From DASWHX01 sp036397995 (GTDB lineage: Bacteria > Bacteroidota > Bacteroidia > Cytophagales > Cyclobacteriaceae), in the NCBI GenBank assembly GCA_036397995.1, contig DASWHX010000189.1:1-49997 (forward strand): DNA of 49,997 nucleotides, in the 5' to 3' direction. The translations under genes and the position numbers were made by a program. Under the pieces are notes generated by a model, which saw only the letters and a program-made list of their open reading frames with translations, made no database searches and was not told where the DNA came from. Of the stretch, positions 26,671 through 35,983 are shown piece by piece (the stretch's first letter is position 1; every line of letters starts with the position of its first letter).

Positions 26671-26915
26671 ATAATTAGAGCGCCAAAATAGTATTTTAAT
26701 TAGATTCGATTACCAATTACTTATAAAATTTCGCTGTTTTGGACTTTAAGTAATTGCAATATTGTAATGGTAATAACTGATAGTCTGGGTAAATATTATA
26801 CAATGCACCACCATTTTTTGTCAGGCAAAACCCAAAATGACCTTTTATCTGCTCATATATCCAAGAATTCAATTCCGGATATTAATACATCACAATACAC
26901 ACTAATTTTGAATAA

Positions 26916-27998
26916 ATGGAAGAGAGTATAAGACAGCGGAAGAAAGCAAGACTTTACTGGATATTAAATATTTCCGGGTGGTGTATATTCCTTGTAGTTT
27001 ATTCATGGATCGCCGTAACAATGTATCTGTTTCATTGGAAGATTCTCCTGGCATACTTTAACAGTACAATTATTGGCTTTTCTCTGACCCATTTCCTCAG
27101 ACTGTTCATCAAGAAGAAAGAATGGATCAAGCTGCCAATCAGGCGCCTGGCTTTATATACTGTTGTCGCGAGCCTGATAATGGGAGCAATCTGGGCCTTG
27201 ATAACATATCCAATTAATTACTCCTTGCTGGGACTTAATGAGCTGGAGGGACTTGATAAGTTTAGAAATGAGAACATAGGCTTGGTAAATACAATTCTCA
27301 CCGTTCATTTTCAATTTTCCCTTTTAATGTTCATCTGGTGCCTTCTTTACTTTGGAATCAATTTCTTTTACCATTTCAGGGAGAGTGAAGTTGAAAAGTG
27401 GAAATTAAACGCGATGGTGCGGGAAGCAGAACTTCAGGCTTTAAAATCTCAGATTAACCCACACTTCATTTTTAATAGCTTGAATAATATCCGTTCCCTG
27501 GTTCTGGAAGATCCTGAAAAAGCCCGGTCAATGATAACAAACTTATCAGGTTTATTAAGGTATTCAATTCAGTTCAGCCGCAAGGAAAAAGTTAAACTGG
27601 AGGATGAGATTGAAGTTGTAAAAAATTACCTAAAGCTGGAATCAATTCAGTATGAGGACAGATTGCGATACAAATTGGAGATTACTGAAGAAGCGCTTGA
27701 TTTCAAGATTCCTCCCATGATTATTCAAATATTAGTGGAGAATGCGATCAAACATGGCATCGCTGCATTACCGGAAGGCGGAGAGGTTAATATACGGACT
27801 CACTTATTTGAAGATGACCTGGTGGTTGAAGTGATTAATTCCGGAAGGTATAAAACAGAAATTGCAGGTACAGGAATTGGTTTACAAAATGCCTCTGAAA
27901 GACTTCGCATGCTGTTTGGAAAACTCTCCACTTTAACCGTAGAAAATCTTGACGATAACCGCGTGATAGCAAAATTTTCAGTTCCAATAACCATTTGA
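26916..27998 (+). CDS. LytS-like sensor histidine kinase (His_kinase family)
   Basis: A 360-residue membrane kinase with the same plan as the one at 7.9-9.0 kb: four hydrophobic segments in the first 155 residues (for example ILNISGWCIFLVVYSWIAV and the region near residues 85-105), then the His_kinase domain with LKSQINPHFIFNSLNNIRSL, the N-box segment LVENAIKHGIAA and GTGIGLQNASERLRML. It is followed by its LytTR regulator after one base. A TAnnTTTG match (TAATTTTG, 26903-26910) lies only 5 bases before the ATG. If used, the transcript would be nearly leaderless. The signal is unknown. Confidence 0.92.
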   Translation: MEESIRQRKKARLYWILNISGWCIFLVVYSWIAVTMYLFHWKILLAYFNSTIIGFSLTHFLRLFIKKKEWIKLPIRRLALYTVVASLIMGAIWALITYPINYSLLGLNELEGLDKFRNENIGLVNTILTVHFQFSLLMFIWCLLYFGINFFYHFRESEVEKWKLNAMVREAELQALKSQINPHFIFNSLNNIRSLVLEDPEKARSMITNLSGLLRYSIQFSRKEKVKLEDEIEVVKNYLKLESIQYEDRLRYKLEITEEALDFKIPPMIIQILVENAIKHGIAALPEGGEVNIRTHLFEDDLVVEVINSGRYKTEIAGTGIGLQNASERLRMLFGKLSTLTVENLDDNRVIAKFSVPITI

Positions 27999-27999
27999 A

Positions 28000-28716
28000 A
28001 TGAAAGCGATTATAATTGATGATTCAAGGCTGGCAAGAAACGAGCTCAAAAGACTACTAACTGATTTTGATTTTCTCCAGATAATAGGGGAAGCTTCCAA
28101 CGCTATTGAAGCGAAAGAAAAAATTGAATCGCAAAAACCAGATGTAATTTTCCTGGATATCCAGATGCCAGGAAAGGATGGGTTTGAACTGCTTGAGGAA
28201 TTGGAAGTAATTCCGCAAGTTATATTTACAACAGCCTACGATCAGTATGCAATAAAGGCTTTCGAGGTAAACGCATTGGATTACCTTCAAAAACCTATAG
28301 AAAAGGACCGGCTGTCAGCCGCTATTAATAGAGTAGTTGAAAGGCAAAATGACCAGGCGGCAAAAGGTGATTCTGACTATCTTAAGCCTACAGATCAGGT
28401 ATTTGTGAAAGACGGAGAAAGATGTTGGTTTGTATTGTTGAGTGAAGTACCGTTCTTCGAGGTAGATGGTAATTATACTAAAATCTTTTTCAAGGATCAG
28501 CGACCTATGATACCGCGTACATTGAATTACCTGGAAAGCCGTTTAGACCCCAAATTCTTTTTCAGGGCCAACAGGCGACAGATAATTAATCTTTCATGGA
28601 TTGAAAAAATAGAACCCTGGTTCAGCGGCAGCATCAGAATTTACCTGAAAGGAAGTAAGGAAATAGACGTTTCCAGGCGCCAGACCCAGCGATTTAAGGA
28701 ACTCACAGGAATTTAG
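28000..28716 (+). CDS. LytTR-family response regulator
   Basis: A 238-residue response regulator, second of its kind in the window. The receiver has IIIDDSRLARNEL, the phospho-acceptor Asp in VIFLDIQMPGKDGFE, the Thr in FTTAYDQYAI and the Lys in DYLQKPIEK. The LytTR domain (about 130-238) reads VFVKDGERCWFVLLSEVP, FFEVDGNYTKIFF, FRANRRQIINLSWIE and SRRQTQRFKEL. It starts one base after the kinase stop, so the pair is a unit. I see no paired GTTCAT-type repeats upstream of this operon like those at 9.6 kb, so its targets are probably elsewhere. Confidence 0.94.
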   Translation: MKAIIIDDSRLARNELKRLLTDFDFLQIIGEASNAIEAKEKIESQKPDVIFLDIQMPGKDGFELLEELEVIPQVIFTTAYDQYAIKAFEVNALDYLQKPIEKDRLSAAINRVVERQNDQAAKGDSDYLKPTDQVFVKDGERCWFVLLSEVPFFEVDGNYTKIFFKDQRPMIPRTLNYLESRLDPKFFFRANRRQIINLSWIEKIEPWFSGSIRIYLKGSKEIDVSRRQTQRFKELTGI

Positions 28717-28848
28717 CCCGTTTCCCGCATGCCAATTGATTTTAATTGAGGTAATAAATCCGACTAAAGAGCCAGAAATTACCCCGAAAATGGGGATTAC
28801 TTTGCCGCATTTTTCCGGATAAATAGGTAGCAAGTTAAAAGGTTTGTT

Positions 28849-29118
28849 ATGTTGGACAGAGCAAAGTTTTGCCGAATGAGTTTCAAGGAAAAATGTTCGG
28901 AAATAACCTTTCACGGGAAATTATTGGCAACTAAAAAACTTGGAAATCACCAGGTATTCCTATTTTGGTTAAAGAGCTTCTACGTTGAACTTTGGTTCAA
29001 TAATAGAAAAGGCGAAATACATGGAATAAATTCATTTGAATCTGTAAAGGGTCTGGATTTTTACCTGGACGATTTTAGTATTCAGGAAATACGAAAAATT
29101 GTCACAGATAAAAATTAG
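28849..29118 (+). CDS. Small hypothetical protein
   Basis: An 89-residue open frame; an internal ATG at 28876 would give 80 residues. The composition looks like a real globular protein (KLLATKKLGNHQVFLFWLKS, FYLDDFSIQEIRKIV), with no signal peptide. It has no match I recognise. The stop lies within the last codons of the convergent mfd gene (4-base overlap), which suggests the frame is under selection, but coding is not proven. It follows the LytTR regulator by 132 bases. Confidence 0.5.
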   Translation: MLDRAKFCRMSFKEKCSEITFHGKLLATKKLGNHQVFLFWLKSFYVELWFNNRKGEIHGINSFESVKGLDFYLDDFSIQEIRKIVTDKN

Positions 29119-32100
29119 ATCTTAATCTTAATCAGAAAATCAATCGCTGCATGAACCGAAGGAATATCTGTTATTGTCAGAACCAACCGGTTTTTCCTAT
29201 CGAGAAGTTTGCATTTTGAAGAGTGTGATTGTACAAAGTCAATTATTTTCCCAAAAGTATCAGATTGGAAATAGGTTTCTTTATTGGGTGAGATAAAGTG
29301 ACATTTGAGTTCGGAATTCTTCAAAACTATCTTTTCAAATCCAAGACTTTCACCCAACCATCGTAGTTTTACGGTTTCAATCAATTCACCCACGCTGTCC
29401 GGTAATTTTCCAAAACGATCACTAATGGAGTCCGTGAAAGCCTTTAATTCATCCTCTGTTTTGATATTATCCAATTTCGAATACAAACTGAGCCGCTCAG
29501 AAATATTTTCTACATAAAAATCAGGAATGAGAACTTCCAGGTCTGTTTCAATAATGCAGTCCTGAACCAGGTACTGAAGATTTTGATTTGGCTTGATAAA
29601 CAAATCCTTGAATTCTGTTTCCTTTAATTCCTGGATAGTTTCATCAAGCAGTTTATGATACGTTTCAAATCCGAGGTCATTGATAAAACCGCTTTGTTCA
29701 GAACCCAGCAAATTCCCGGCTCCGCGGATGTCCAAATCACGCATTGCCACCTTGAACCCGTCACCAAGTTCCGAGAATTCCTCCAATGCAGTGAGTCTTT
29801 TTCGTGCATCGGAAGAAAGCATGAAGGAAGGAGGAGTTAAGAGGTAGCAAAATGCTTTTCGATTGGAACGGCCCACCCTGCCCCGCATCTGGTGTAAGTC
29901 ACTCATCCCGAACATATGAGCATGACTGATGATAATGGTATTTGCATTGGGAATATCCAGGCCAGATTCTATAATATTTGTTGAAACGAGGATATCATAA
30001 TAGCCTTCAATGAACCTGAGCATGGTTTTCTCCAACTTATCTCCAACCATTTGGCCATGAGCCACTCCAATTCGAGCATCCGGTACAAGACGCAACACAA
30101 TATTTGCAACTTCATCAATATCACTTATTCTATTGTGAACAAAGAAAACCTGACCTCCGCGTTGCAATTCAAAACTAATTGCATCCCTGATAACTGTTTC
30201 ATTAAATTCGTGAAGTTCGGTAGTAACCGGCTGCCGGTTGGCCGGGGGTGTACTGATAATACTTAAATCCCGTGCACCCATCAGACTAAAATGCAAAGTT
30301 CGGGGGATAGGTGTCGCAGTAAGAGTAAGCACGTCAACATTTACTTTTATTTCCTTGAGTCGCTCCTTAACCTTCACACCAAACTTTTGTTCCTCATCAA
30401 TAACAAGTAAACCCAGGTCTTTGAACCTGACATCCTTATTTACAATCCGGTGAGTGCCGATAAGAATATTGATTTTACCAGAATCAACATCCTGAAGAAT
30501 CTCTTTGACTTTCCTGGCGGGCTTGAATCTGTTAACGTATTCAATTCCGACAGGAAAATTTGCCAGCCTTTCAGTAAAGGTACGATAGTGCTGCATGGCA
30601 AGAATAGTAGTTGGAACCAGTACAGCAGCCTGCTTACCATCACAAACTGCTTTAAAAGCAGCGCGAATTGCCACTTCTGTTTTACCGAAGCCCACATCGC
30701 CGCAAACTAGTCTATCCATTGGATGAGCTTCCTGCATATCAACTTTTACATCCTCAGTTGCTTTAGCCTGGTCGGGAGTGTCCTCGTAAATAAAGGATGA
30801 TTCAAGCTCGGCCTGGAGGAAACTGTCTGCTGAAAAAGCAAAACCTTCAGACTGTTTTCTTTTTGCATATAGCTTAATCAAGTCCGAAGCGATATCAATA
30901 ACCTTCTTCTTAATTCTTTTCTTTTTGTTATCCCATTCGGCCGATCCCAGCTTACTCATTACTGGAGGCACACCTTCTTTTCCGGAATATTTTGAAATTT
31001 TATGTAATGAATGAACACTGAGGAAGAGCAAATCATCATCACGATAAATAAGCCGAATTGATTCCTGTTTCCTGCCATTCATCTCCACTGTTTCCATTCC
31101 CACAAATCTGCCAATTCCATAATCTATATGTGTAACATAGTCGCCGGGATGAAGATTTTGGAGCTCTTTCAAAGTAAGGGCCCTGGATTTGGTAAACTGA
31201 TCGCGAAGCCGGTAACGATGGAATCGTTCGAAAACTTCATGGTCCGTGTAAATCGCCTGACCTAAATCTTTATCTATAAAGCCTTTATGTATGCTGATGT
31301 TTAACTCTTCTGCTTTCAAATCTGGATTTATCTCTTCGAAGATGGTCATCAGACGCTCCAGTTGTTTTGGTGATTCTGCGGCGATAATATTGCGAATACC
31401 TGCGCGCTGATTTGCCTCTAACTCCCGGGCCATTAATTCAAAATTCTTGTTAAAGGAAGGCTGAGGATGTGTATTGAATTGCAGCAAGAAACTTCTTCTG
31501 AAATGAAATCTTGAGCCAAACTCCACTACTCTTAATTCAGAAAGGCATTTCAGAAAGCTTTCTTTATTTTCGAAAAGTGTTTCCGGACTCAGAACTACCT
31601 GAGTATTTCCGGCCGATTCGAGGATAGAATTGAACTCGACCGAGCACTTAGCGAAATTGGATTCGATGATGTCTAATGTCATTTTCAAATCATCAAACCA
31701 GATACTGGAATTGGCTGGAAGAAAATGAAGGAATGGTTGACGCTCTTCATGCAGGAGTTTGGTCTGCACATTGGGAATCAGGCTGAGGGAATTCAATTTA
31801 TCAATGGAAAGCTGACTTTCAGGATTGAAAGTTCGAATGCTTTCAACCGAGTCACCAAAGAACTCTACGCGGTAAGGTATTTCGTTTGAAAAAGAAAAAA
31901 TATCAACAATCCCACCCCGAACTGCAAACTGACCTGCTTCATAAACAAAATCTGCTTTTTCAAAATCATAATTTATGAGAACGCTTATCAAAAACTCCTG
32001 ATCGATCCGGTCTCCAACTGAAATGGGATAAGTATTTTTACTAAGGGACCTTTTATTTACAACCTTTTCACCGAGAGCCTCAGAATAGGTAATTATGACA

Positions 32101-32456
32101 GTTGGTTCAGATTTATCATTATTTAACCAAGTCAGCACTTCTGACCGGAGCAAGACATTGGCATTTTCAATTTCTTCATATTGGTAAGGTCTTTTATAAC
32201 TGGCCGGAAAAAATAAAACCTTTTCGTTACCAATAATCTCTCTAACATCATTGAAGAAATAGGCGGCATCTTCCTTATCGGCCAATACGACTAAAGAAGT
32301 TGATTTATCAGTGCTAAATAAGGAAGCCAGGATTACAGCAGATATACTTCCCGAGAGGCCTTTAAGCTGAATTATTTTTTCAGTATGAAAATTCTCCGCT
32401 AAGGTTTTTATAATTCCGTCTTCAGAATACGATCGTATCAGATCTTCTCGCGTCAT
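29115..32456 (-). CDS. mfd: Transcription-repair coupling factor Mfd
   Basis: A 1113-residue ATP-driven translocase that removes RNA polymerase stalled at DNA lesions and recruits UvrA. The UvrB-like N-terminal part is followed by the RNA-polymerase-interacting domain (HPGDYVTHIDYGIGRFVGME), helicase motif I in CGDVGFGKTEVAIRAAFKAV, the DEExQ-type box in LLVIDEEQKFGVKVKERLK, TLTATPIPRTLHFSL, and the RG region (ESGLDIPNANTIIISHAHMF, QMRGRVGRSNRKAFCYLL). A C-terminal TRCF domain follows. Length is normal for Bacteroidota. It is convergent with the small ORF and divergent from the DUF1214 gene across 107 bases. Confidence 0.98.
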   Translation of the reverse strand: MTREDLIRSYSEDGIIKTLAENFHTEKIIQLKGLSGSISAVILASLFSTDKSTSLVVLADKEDAAYFFNDVREIIGNEKVLFFPASYKRPYQYEEIENANVLLRSEVLTWLNNDKSEPTVIITYSEALGEKVVNKRSLSKNTYPISVGDRIDQEFLISVLINYDFEKADFVYEAGQFAVRGGIVDIFSFSNEIPYRVEFFGDSVESIRTFNPESQLSIDKLNSLSLIPNVQTKLLHEERQPFLHFLPANSSIWFDDLKMTLDIIESNFAKCSVEFNSILESAGNTQVVLSPETLFENKESFLKCLSELRVVEFGSRFHFRRSFLLQFNTHPQPSFNKNFELMARELEANQRAGIRNIIAAESPKQLERLMTIFEEINPDLKAEELNISIHKGFIDKDLGQAIYTDHEVFERFHRYRLRDQFTKSRALTLKELQNLHPGDYVTHIDYGIGRFVGMETVEMNGRKQESIRLIYRDDDLLFLSVHSLHKISKYSGKEGVPPVMSKLGSAEWDNKKKRIKKKVIDIASDLIKLYAKRKQSEGFAFSADSFLQAELESSFIYEDTPDQAKATEDVKVDMQEAHPMDRLVCGDVGFGKTEVAIRAAFKAVCDGKQAAVLVPTTILAMQHYRTFTERLANFPVGIEYVNRFKPARKVKEILQDVDSGKINILIGTHRIVNKDVRFKDLGLLVIDEEQKFGVKVKERLKEIKVNVDVLTLTATPIPRTLHFSLMGARDLSIISTPPANRQPVTTELHEFNETVIRDAISFELQRGGQVFFVHNRISDIDEVANIVLRLVPDARIGVAHGQMVGDKLEKTMLRFIEGYYDILVSTNIIESGLDIPNANTIIISHAHMFGMSDLHQMRGRVGRSNRKAFCYLLTPPSFMLSSDARKRLTALEEFSELGDGFKVAMRDLDIRGAGNLLGSEQSGFINDLGFETYHKLLDETIQELKETEFKDLFIKPNQNLQYLVQDCIIETDLEVLIPDFYVENISERLSLYSKLDNIKTEDELKAFTDSISDRFGKLPDSVGELIETVKLRWLGESLGFEKIVLKNSELKCHFISPNKETYFQSDTFGKIIDFVQSHSSKCKLLDRKNRLVLTITDIPSVHAAIDFLIKIKI

Positions 32457-32563
32457 TGTTTTTCAACTCGGGACCGCAAAAGTAAACATATCTAAATCTT
32501 CATAACTAAATTATTCTCCTTTAATAATGAATCTGAAGATTTAGTATTTATTATTTTGCTGTT

Positions 32564-33742
32564 ATGAAAAAATTAGCCTTTGGAGCCCTGAATTTGTACC
32601 GAAAACTCAAATTATTCAGGTTAAAACTGAAAGGAATGACAATTGAGGATGAGCATGAGGAAAGAATTGTTTCCGGGAAAGCATGGGAAGAATTTTGCGA
32701 AAACCTGAAACCTGCAGGTGCTGCCCTTCTTTACGGGGACTCACCGAAGGATCCATTCAGCCAGGCAGAGGGATACCGGTATCTTACCAGGTTGGTAAGA
32801 GCATCCCTGGAAGCTTTCGTTGAATTTTCTGATCCTGAATACCCGGTATTACGAAGAATGGTGCATGAGACAATAAAGATGGGTGCCGATAACCCTGATA
32901 ATTATTATCAAAACACTAAAATTAACGGCGAATATGAATACCGGATTTATGGAATGCGGGGGACAGTACATTATCTCGGGTTTGGAACCCAGCGCGGAGA
33001 TTATGGTAAAACAGGAAATATGGAACCAAGCGGCTATCTTGAAGGATCTGAATTGGAGATAAATCCTGATGGAACTTTTGAAATCCACGTAAGTTGTGAA
33101 AAGAAAGAAGGAAACTGGCTGCCTTTGACAAAGGATTCCAGTATTTTGATGGTCAGGCAAACTTTTTTGGACAGAAAATCTGAGGTGCTTGCAGATTTGC
33201 AAATTGAAAGGGCCGGAGGGAGCAAGAAGCCATCAATGGTAACACCAAAAACAATTGATGATGGGCTAAATGCGGCAGCAGCTTTTGTATCAGGAGCCAG
33301 TCTGTTATTTTCACGGTGGTCGGATGGATTTAAGAAGAATAAGAATAAACTGCCCAGGTTTGATCAGGCAAAAAGTAATGCTGCAGGAGGTGATAATAAT
33401 ATTGCCTACTACCACAGTTACTGGGAATTAGCAGATGATGAAGCGCTGGTTATAGAAACTACGCCACCGGAATGTGAACATTGGAATTTTCAACTTAATA
33501 ATTACTGGATGGAATCACTTGATTACCGGTATTATACAATTCACATAAATAAACAATCCGCCGTTTACAATACCGATGGAAGTGTAAGGATAATAGTAGC
33601 ACATAAAGATCCCGGATTGCCAAACTGGATAAACACTGTGGGTCATAACCTGGGCACGATGTGTTTTCGGTGGGTGAAAGCAAAAGAAAATCCCGAGCCT
33701 GAAACTAAGGTTGTAAAATTTGATCAAGTGGTGAAACTTTAA
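32564..33742 (+). CDS. DUF1214-domain protein
   Basis: A 392-residue protein, first gene of a five-gene operon. The DUF1214 family is suggested by GADNPDNYYQNTKINGEYEYRIYGMRG and the C-terminal WNFQLNNYWMESLDYRYYTI and DGSVRIIVAHKDPGLPNWI. No signal peptide is predicted: the N-terminus is basic (KLAFGALNLYRKLKLFRLKL) and could be amphipathic. DUF1214 proteins have no established enzymatic activity. In other bacteria they are found next to sulfotransferases and short-chain dehydrogenases, as here. It stops 4 bases before the sulfotransferase start, so they are co-expressed. Confidence 0.8.
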   Translation: MKKLAFGALNLYRKLKLFRLKLKGMTIEDEHEERIVSGKAWEEFCENLKPAGAALLYGDSPKDPFSQAEGYRYLTRLVRASLEAFVEFSDPEYPVLRRMVHETIKMGADNPDNYYQNTKINGEYEYRIYGMRGTVHYLGFGTQRGDYGKTGNMEPSGYLEGSELEINPDGTFEIHVSCEKKEGNWLPLTKDSSILMVRQTFLDRKSEVLADLQIERAGGSKKPSMVTPKTIDDGLNAAAAFVSGASLLFSRWSDGFKKNKNKLPRFDQAKSNAAGGDNNIAYYHSYWELADDEALVIETTPPECEHWNFQLNNYWMESLDYRYYTIHINKQSAVYNTDGSVRIIVAHKDPGLPNWINTVGHNLGTMCFRWVKAKENPEPETKVVKFDQVVKL

Positions 33743-33746
33743 TCAG

Positions 33747-34976
33747 GTGTCAGAAGATGTAGGTTTAAAATTTGAAAAGAACTATCCGGTACCCATACGG
33801 ATCTGGAATTTTTTTGGAAAGACCGGCCTGCAAAGAAAAATTAAGACTGACGATCTCCTGAAGAAAGCAAAAAGAAACACCAGATTGGAGGATTTTGGCA
33901 ATGAATTTTTTATGGAGCCTTTGGAAGTCTTGGTTAAATCGATAAATGAAGAAGCAGAATTGCATGCTTTCGGAAGGTATGTTACAAAGGCAAGACTAGT
34001 AAATCTACTCTCTAACAGGTTGAGAGCGGAAGATTACCTGAAAAGAAATCCGCAAATTAATGATATAGAATTATTGCCAATCTGGTGGATATCAGGCTTA
34101 CAAAGAACCGGAACCACCTTTTTGCATCGCTTACTGGCCACAGTTCCGGGCACCGCGACGATTAAAAGCTGGGAAGCTTTGAATCCGGTACCGCTGGAGA
34201 AAGACTTTCAAAATAAAAAAAGAATTGCAATGGCCCAGACCAGCGAGAAAGGACTTCGCTATATCGCTCCGGATTTCTTTGCCATCCATCCGGTTGAGCA
34301 TTTATCTCCGGAAGAAGAAATCTTACTGCTCGACATTTCTTTCATGAGCACAGTCCCGGAAGCAACGTTGCGTGTGCCCACTTATGCAAAATGGCTGGAA
34401 AAGCAGGATCAGACGCCGGCTTACGACTATATGCAAAAACTGATCAGGATTATTCAATTTCAAAAAGGAGTAAAAAAAAGATGGGTGCTTAAATCCCCGC
34501 ATCACCTGGAATACCTGGATACTCTTACTAATGTGTTTCCCGGAACTAATTTCATTTTTACTCATAGAGATCCGTTGCAAACCATTGCCTCCTTTTGCAG
34601 CATGATCTACTTTTCAAGGAGAATTTTTTCAAGTAATGTTGATGAAATGGAAATTGGACACCATTGGCTAAGAAAAATAAAATTAATGCTGGAGAAGAGT
34701 ATGAAATTTAGAGCAATGAACAAAGACGTTGAGTGTGCAGATATTTCTTACCAAAACCTAATCAAAGATCCATTTGGCCAGGTTAAGATCATCCTGGATC
34801 GTTATAATAATACTGTAACAGAAACAGACCGGAGAGCAATTCAACAATCGGTGAAGCAAAATAAAAGAGATAAATTTGGTTTACATAACTACGAACTGCA
34901 GGATTTTGGACTGACGGGGAATGCCTTAGAAGTCGAGTTCTTAGAATACAAAACAAAATACTCACAATACTTATAG
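33747..34976 (+). CDS. Sulfotransferase family protein (Sulfotransfer_3 type)
   Basis: A 409-residue PAPS-dependent sulfotransferase. The 5'-phosphosulfate-binding loop is SGLQRTGTTFLHRLLA, the 3'-phosphate-binding segment is FTHRDPLQTIASFCSM, and a further conserved part reads WVLKSPHHLEYLDTLTNVFP. It is cytoplasmic. The start is GTG at 33747, four bases after the DUF1214 stop. No suitable in-frame ATG occurs until about residue 56, so GTG is the likely start. The acceptor is unknown; homologues in other phyla act on lipids, sterol-like molecules or glycans. The stop is followed after one base by the next gene, so all are one transcript. Confidence 0.92.
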   Translation: MSEDVGLKFEKNYPVPIRIWNFFGKTGLQRKIKTDDLLKKAKRNTRLEDFGNEFFMEPLEVLVKSINEEAELHAFGRYVTKARLVNLLSNRLRAEDYLKRNPQINDIELLPIWWISGLQRTGTTFLHRLLATVPGTATIKSWEALNPVPLEKDFQNKKRIAMAQTSEKGLRYIAPDFFAIHPVEHLSPEEEILLLDISFMSTVPEATLRVPTYAKWLEKQDQTPAYDYMQKLIRIIQFQKGVKKRWVLKSPHHLEYLDTLTNVFPGTNFIFTHRDPLQTIASFCSMIYFSRRIFSSNVDEMEIGHHWLRKIKLMLEKSMKFRAMNKDVECADISYQNLIKDPFGQVKIILDRYNNTVTETDRRAIQQSVKQNKRDKFGLHNYELQDFGLTGNALEVEFLEYKTKYSQYL

Positions 34977-34977
34977 G

Positions 34978-35955
34978 ATGGCGGATTACCAAAGCCCGGT
35001 TACTGCAACACTTACAGGCATCCTTAATGCCTTTAAGAAACAAAAAAGGATAGGGGATTTAAAAGAAACCGACCGGGTGGATGGGAAAACCTGTCTTATC
35101 ACAGGGGCTAATTCCGGGCTTGGTTTTGCTCTCGCGGTTGAGCTGGCAAAACGTGGAGCAAAAGTATTAATGGCTTGCAGAAGCGGAATTCCTGACGCCG
35201 GTGAAAAAGTGAAGAAGTATTCTACTTCAGAAAAAGTGGAAATGTTTAAAGTTGATTTATCTGATCTCACTTCTGTTGATGCATTGGTTAATGAGTTGAA
35301 ATCAGGAATGATAAAGATTGACATTTTAATATGCAATGCGGCAACGGTTCCCTCCAAAGCAAGGAAGACACCCCAGGGATTTGAAACCATGTTTGTAGTA
35401 AATTACCTGGCCAAGTTTGTTTTATTGAACAGAATCCGGAAGGAAAATTTATTGAGTTCGGATAATACGCCCCGAATCATAATTATTTCATCAGAATCGC
35501 ATCGATCTCCAAAAAATCTGGAATTTGAGTCCTTTGGTAACTATGAAGATTTTGCCATGTCAAAAGTTGTGGCACTTTATGGATACTATAAACTGGCGCT
35601 GACAACACTGGCGAGAGAATTTTCCAGAAGGACAAACGACAAAAAGTTGAATGTTTCAGTGCATGTAATTTGCCCCGGGGCTATAAACAGTAATATTGCC
35701 AGGGAAGCCCCAGGTTACACGAAACCCCTAATCAAATTTATTTTTGCTTTATTTTTTCAGAAACCTGAGAAGGCTGCGAAACCAGTTTCTTATTTGGCGT
35801 GTTCAAAAGAAATTGAAGGGAGAAACGATATTTACCTGCATATGTATACCGAGAAGTTACCTGATGCGAAAACTATGGATACAACAAATGGAAAAGCCTT
35901 GTGGGATCGCTCCAATTTCTTGCTGAAATCCGTTAATTACGGCAGAACTTTTTAA
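34978..35955 (+). CDS. Short-chain dehydrogenase/reductase
   Basis: A 325-residue SDR. The cofactor loop is TGANSGLGFALAVELAKRGA, with basic residues after beta-2 (MACRSG) pointing to NADP(H). The conserved NAA motif is CNAATVP, the catalytic Ser is in IISSESH and the YxxxK box is YGYYK. The overall layout resembles the retinol dehydrogenase/WWOX/protochlorophyllide reductase subgroup rather than fatty-acid FabG. It starts one base after the sulfotransferase stop. The operon context suggests that it reduces or oxidises the substrate later sulfated, which is inference only. Confidence 0.93.
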   Translation: MADYQSPVTATLTGILNAFKKQKRIGDLKETDRVDGKTCLITGANSGLGFALAVELAKRGAKVLMACRSGIPDAGEKVKKYSTSEKVEMFKVDLSDLTSVDALVNELKSGMIKIDILICNAATVPSKARKTPQGFETMFVVNYLAKFVLLNRIRKENLLSSDNTPRIIIISSESHRSPKNLEFESFGNYEDFAMSKVVALYGYYKLALTTLAREFSRRTNDKKLNVSVHVICPGAINSNIAREAPGYTKPLIKFIFALFFQKPEKAAKPVSYLACSKEIEGRNDIYLHMYTEKLPDAKTMDTTNGKALWDRSNFLLKSVNYGRTF

Positions 35956-35983
35956 TTTTAAGACTCTTTGAATTTTTAACTCC

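Noticed and set aside
28773..28800. Hairpin-like CCCC/GGGG sequence as a terminator of the second LytTR operon
   Set aside because: The stem is only 4 bp, and the outer bases ATTA and ATTA do not pair. No T run follows.
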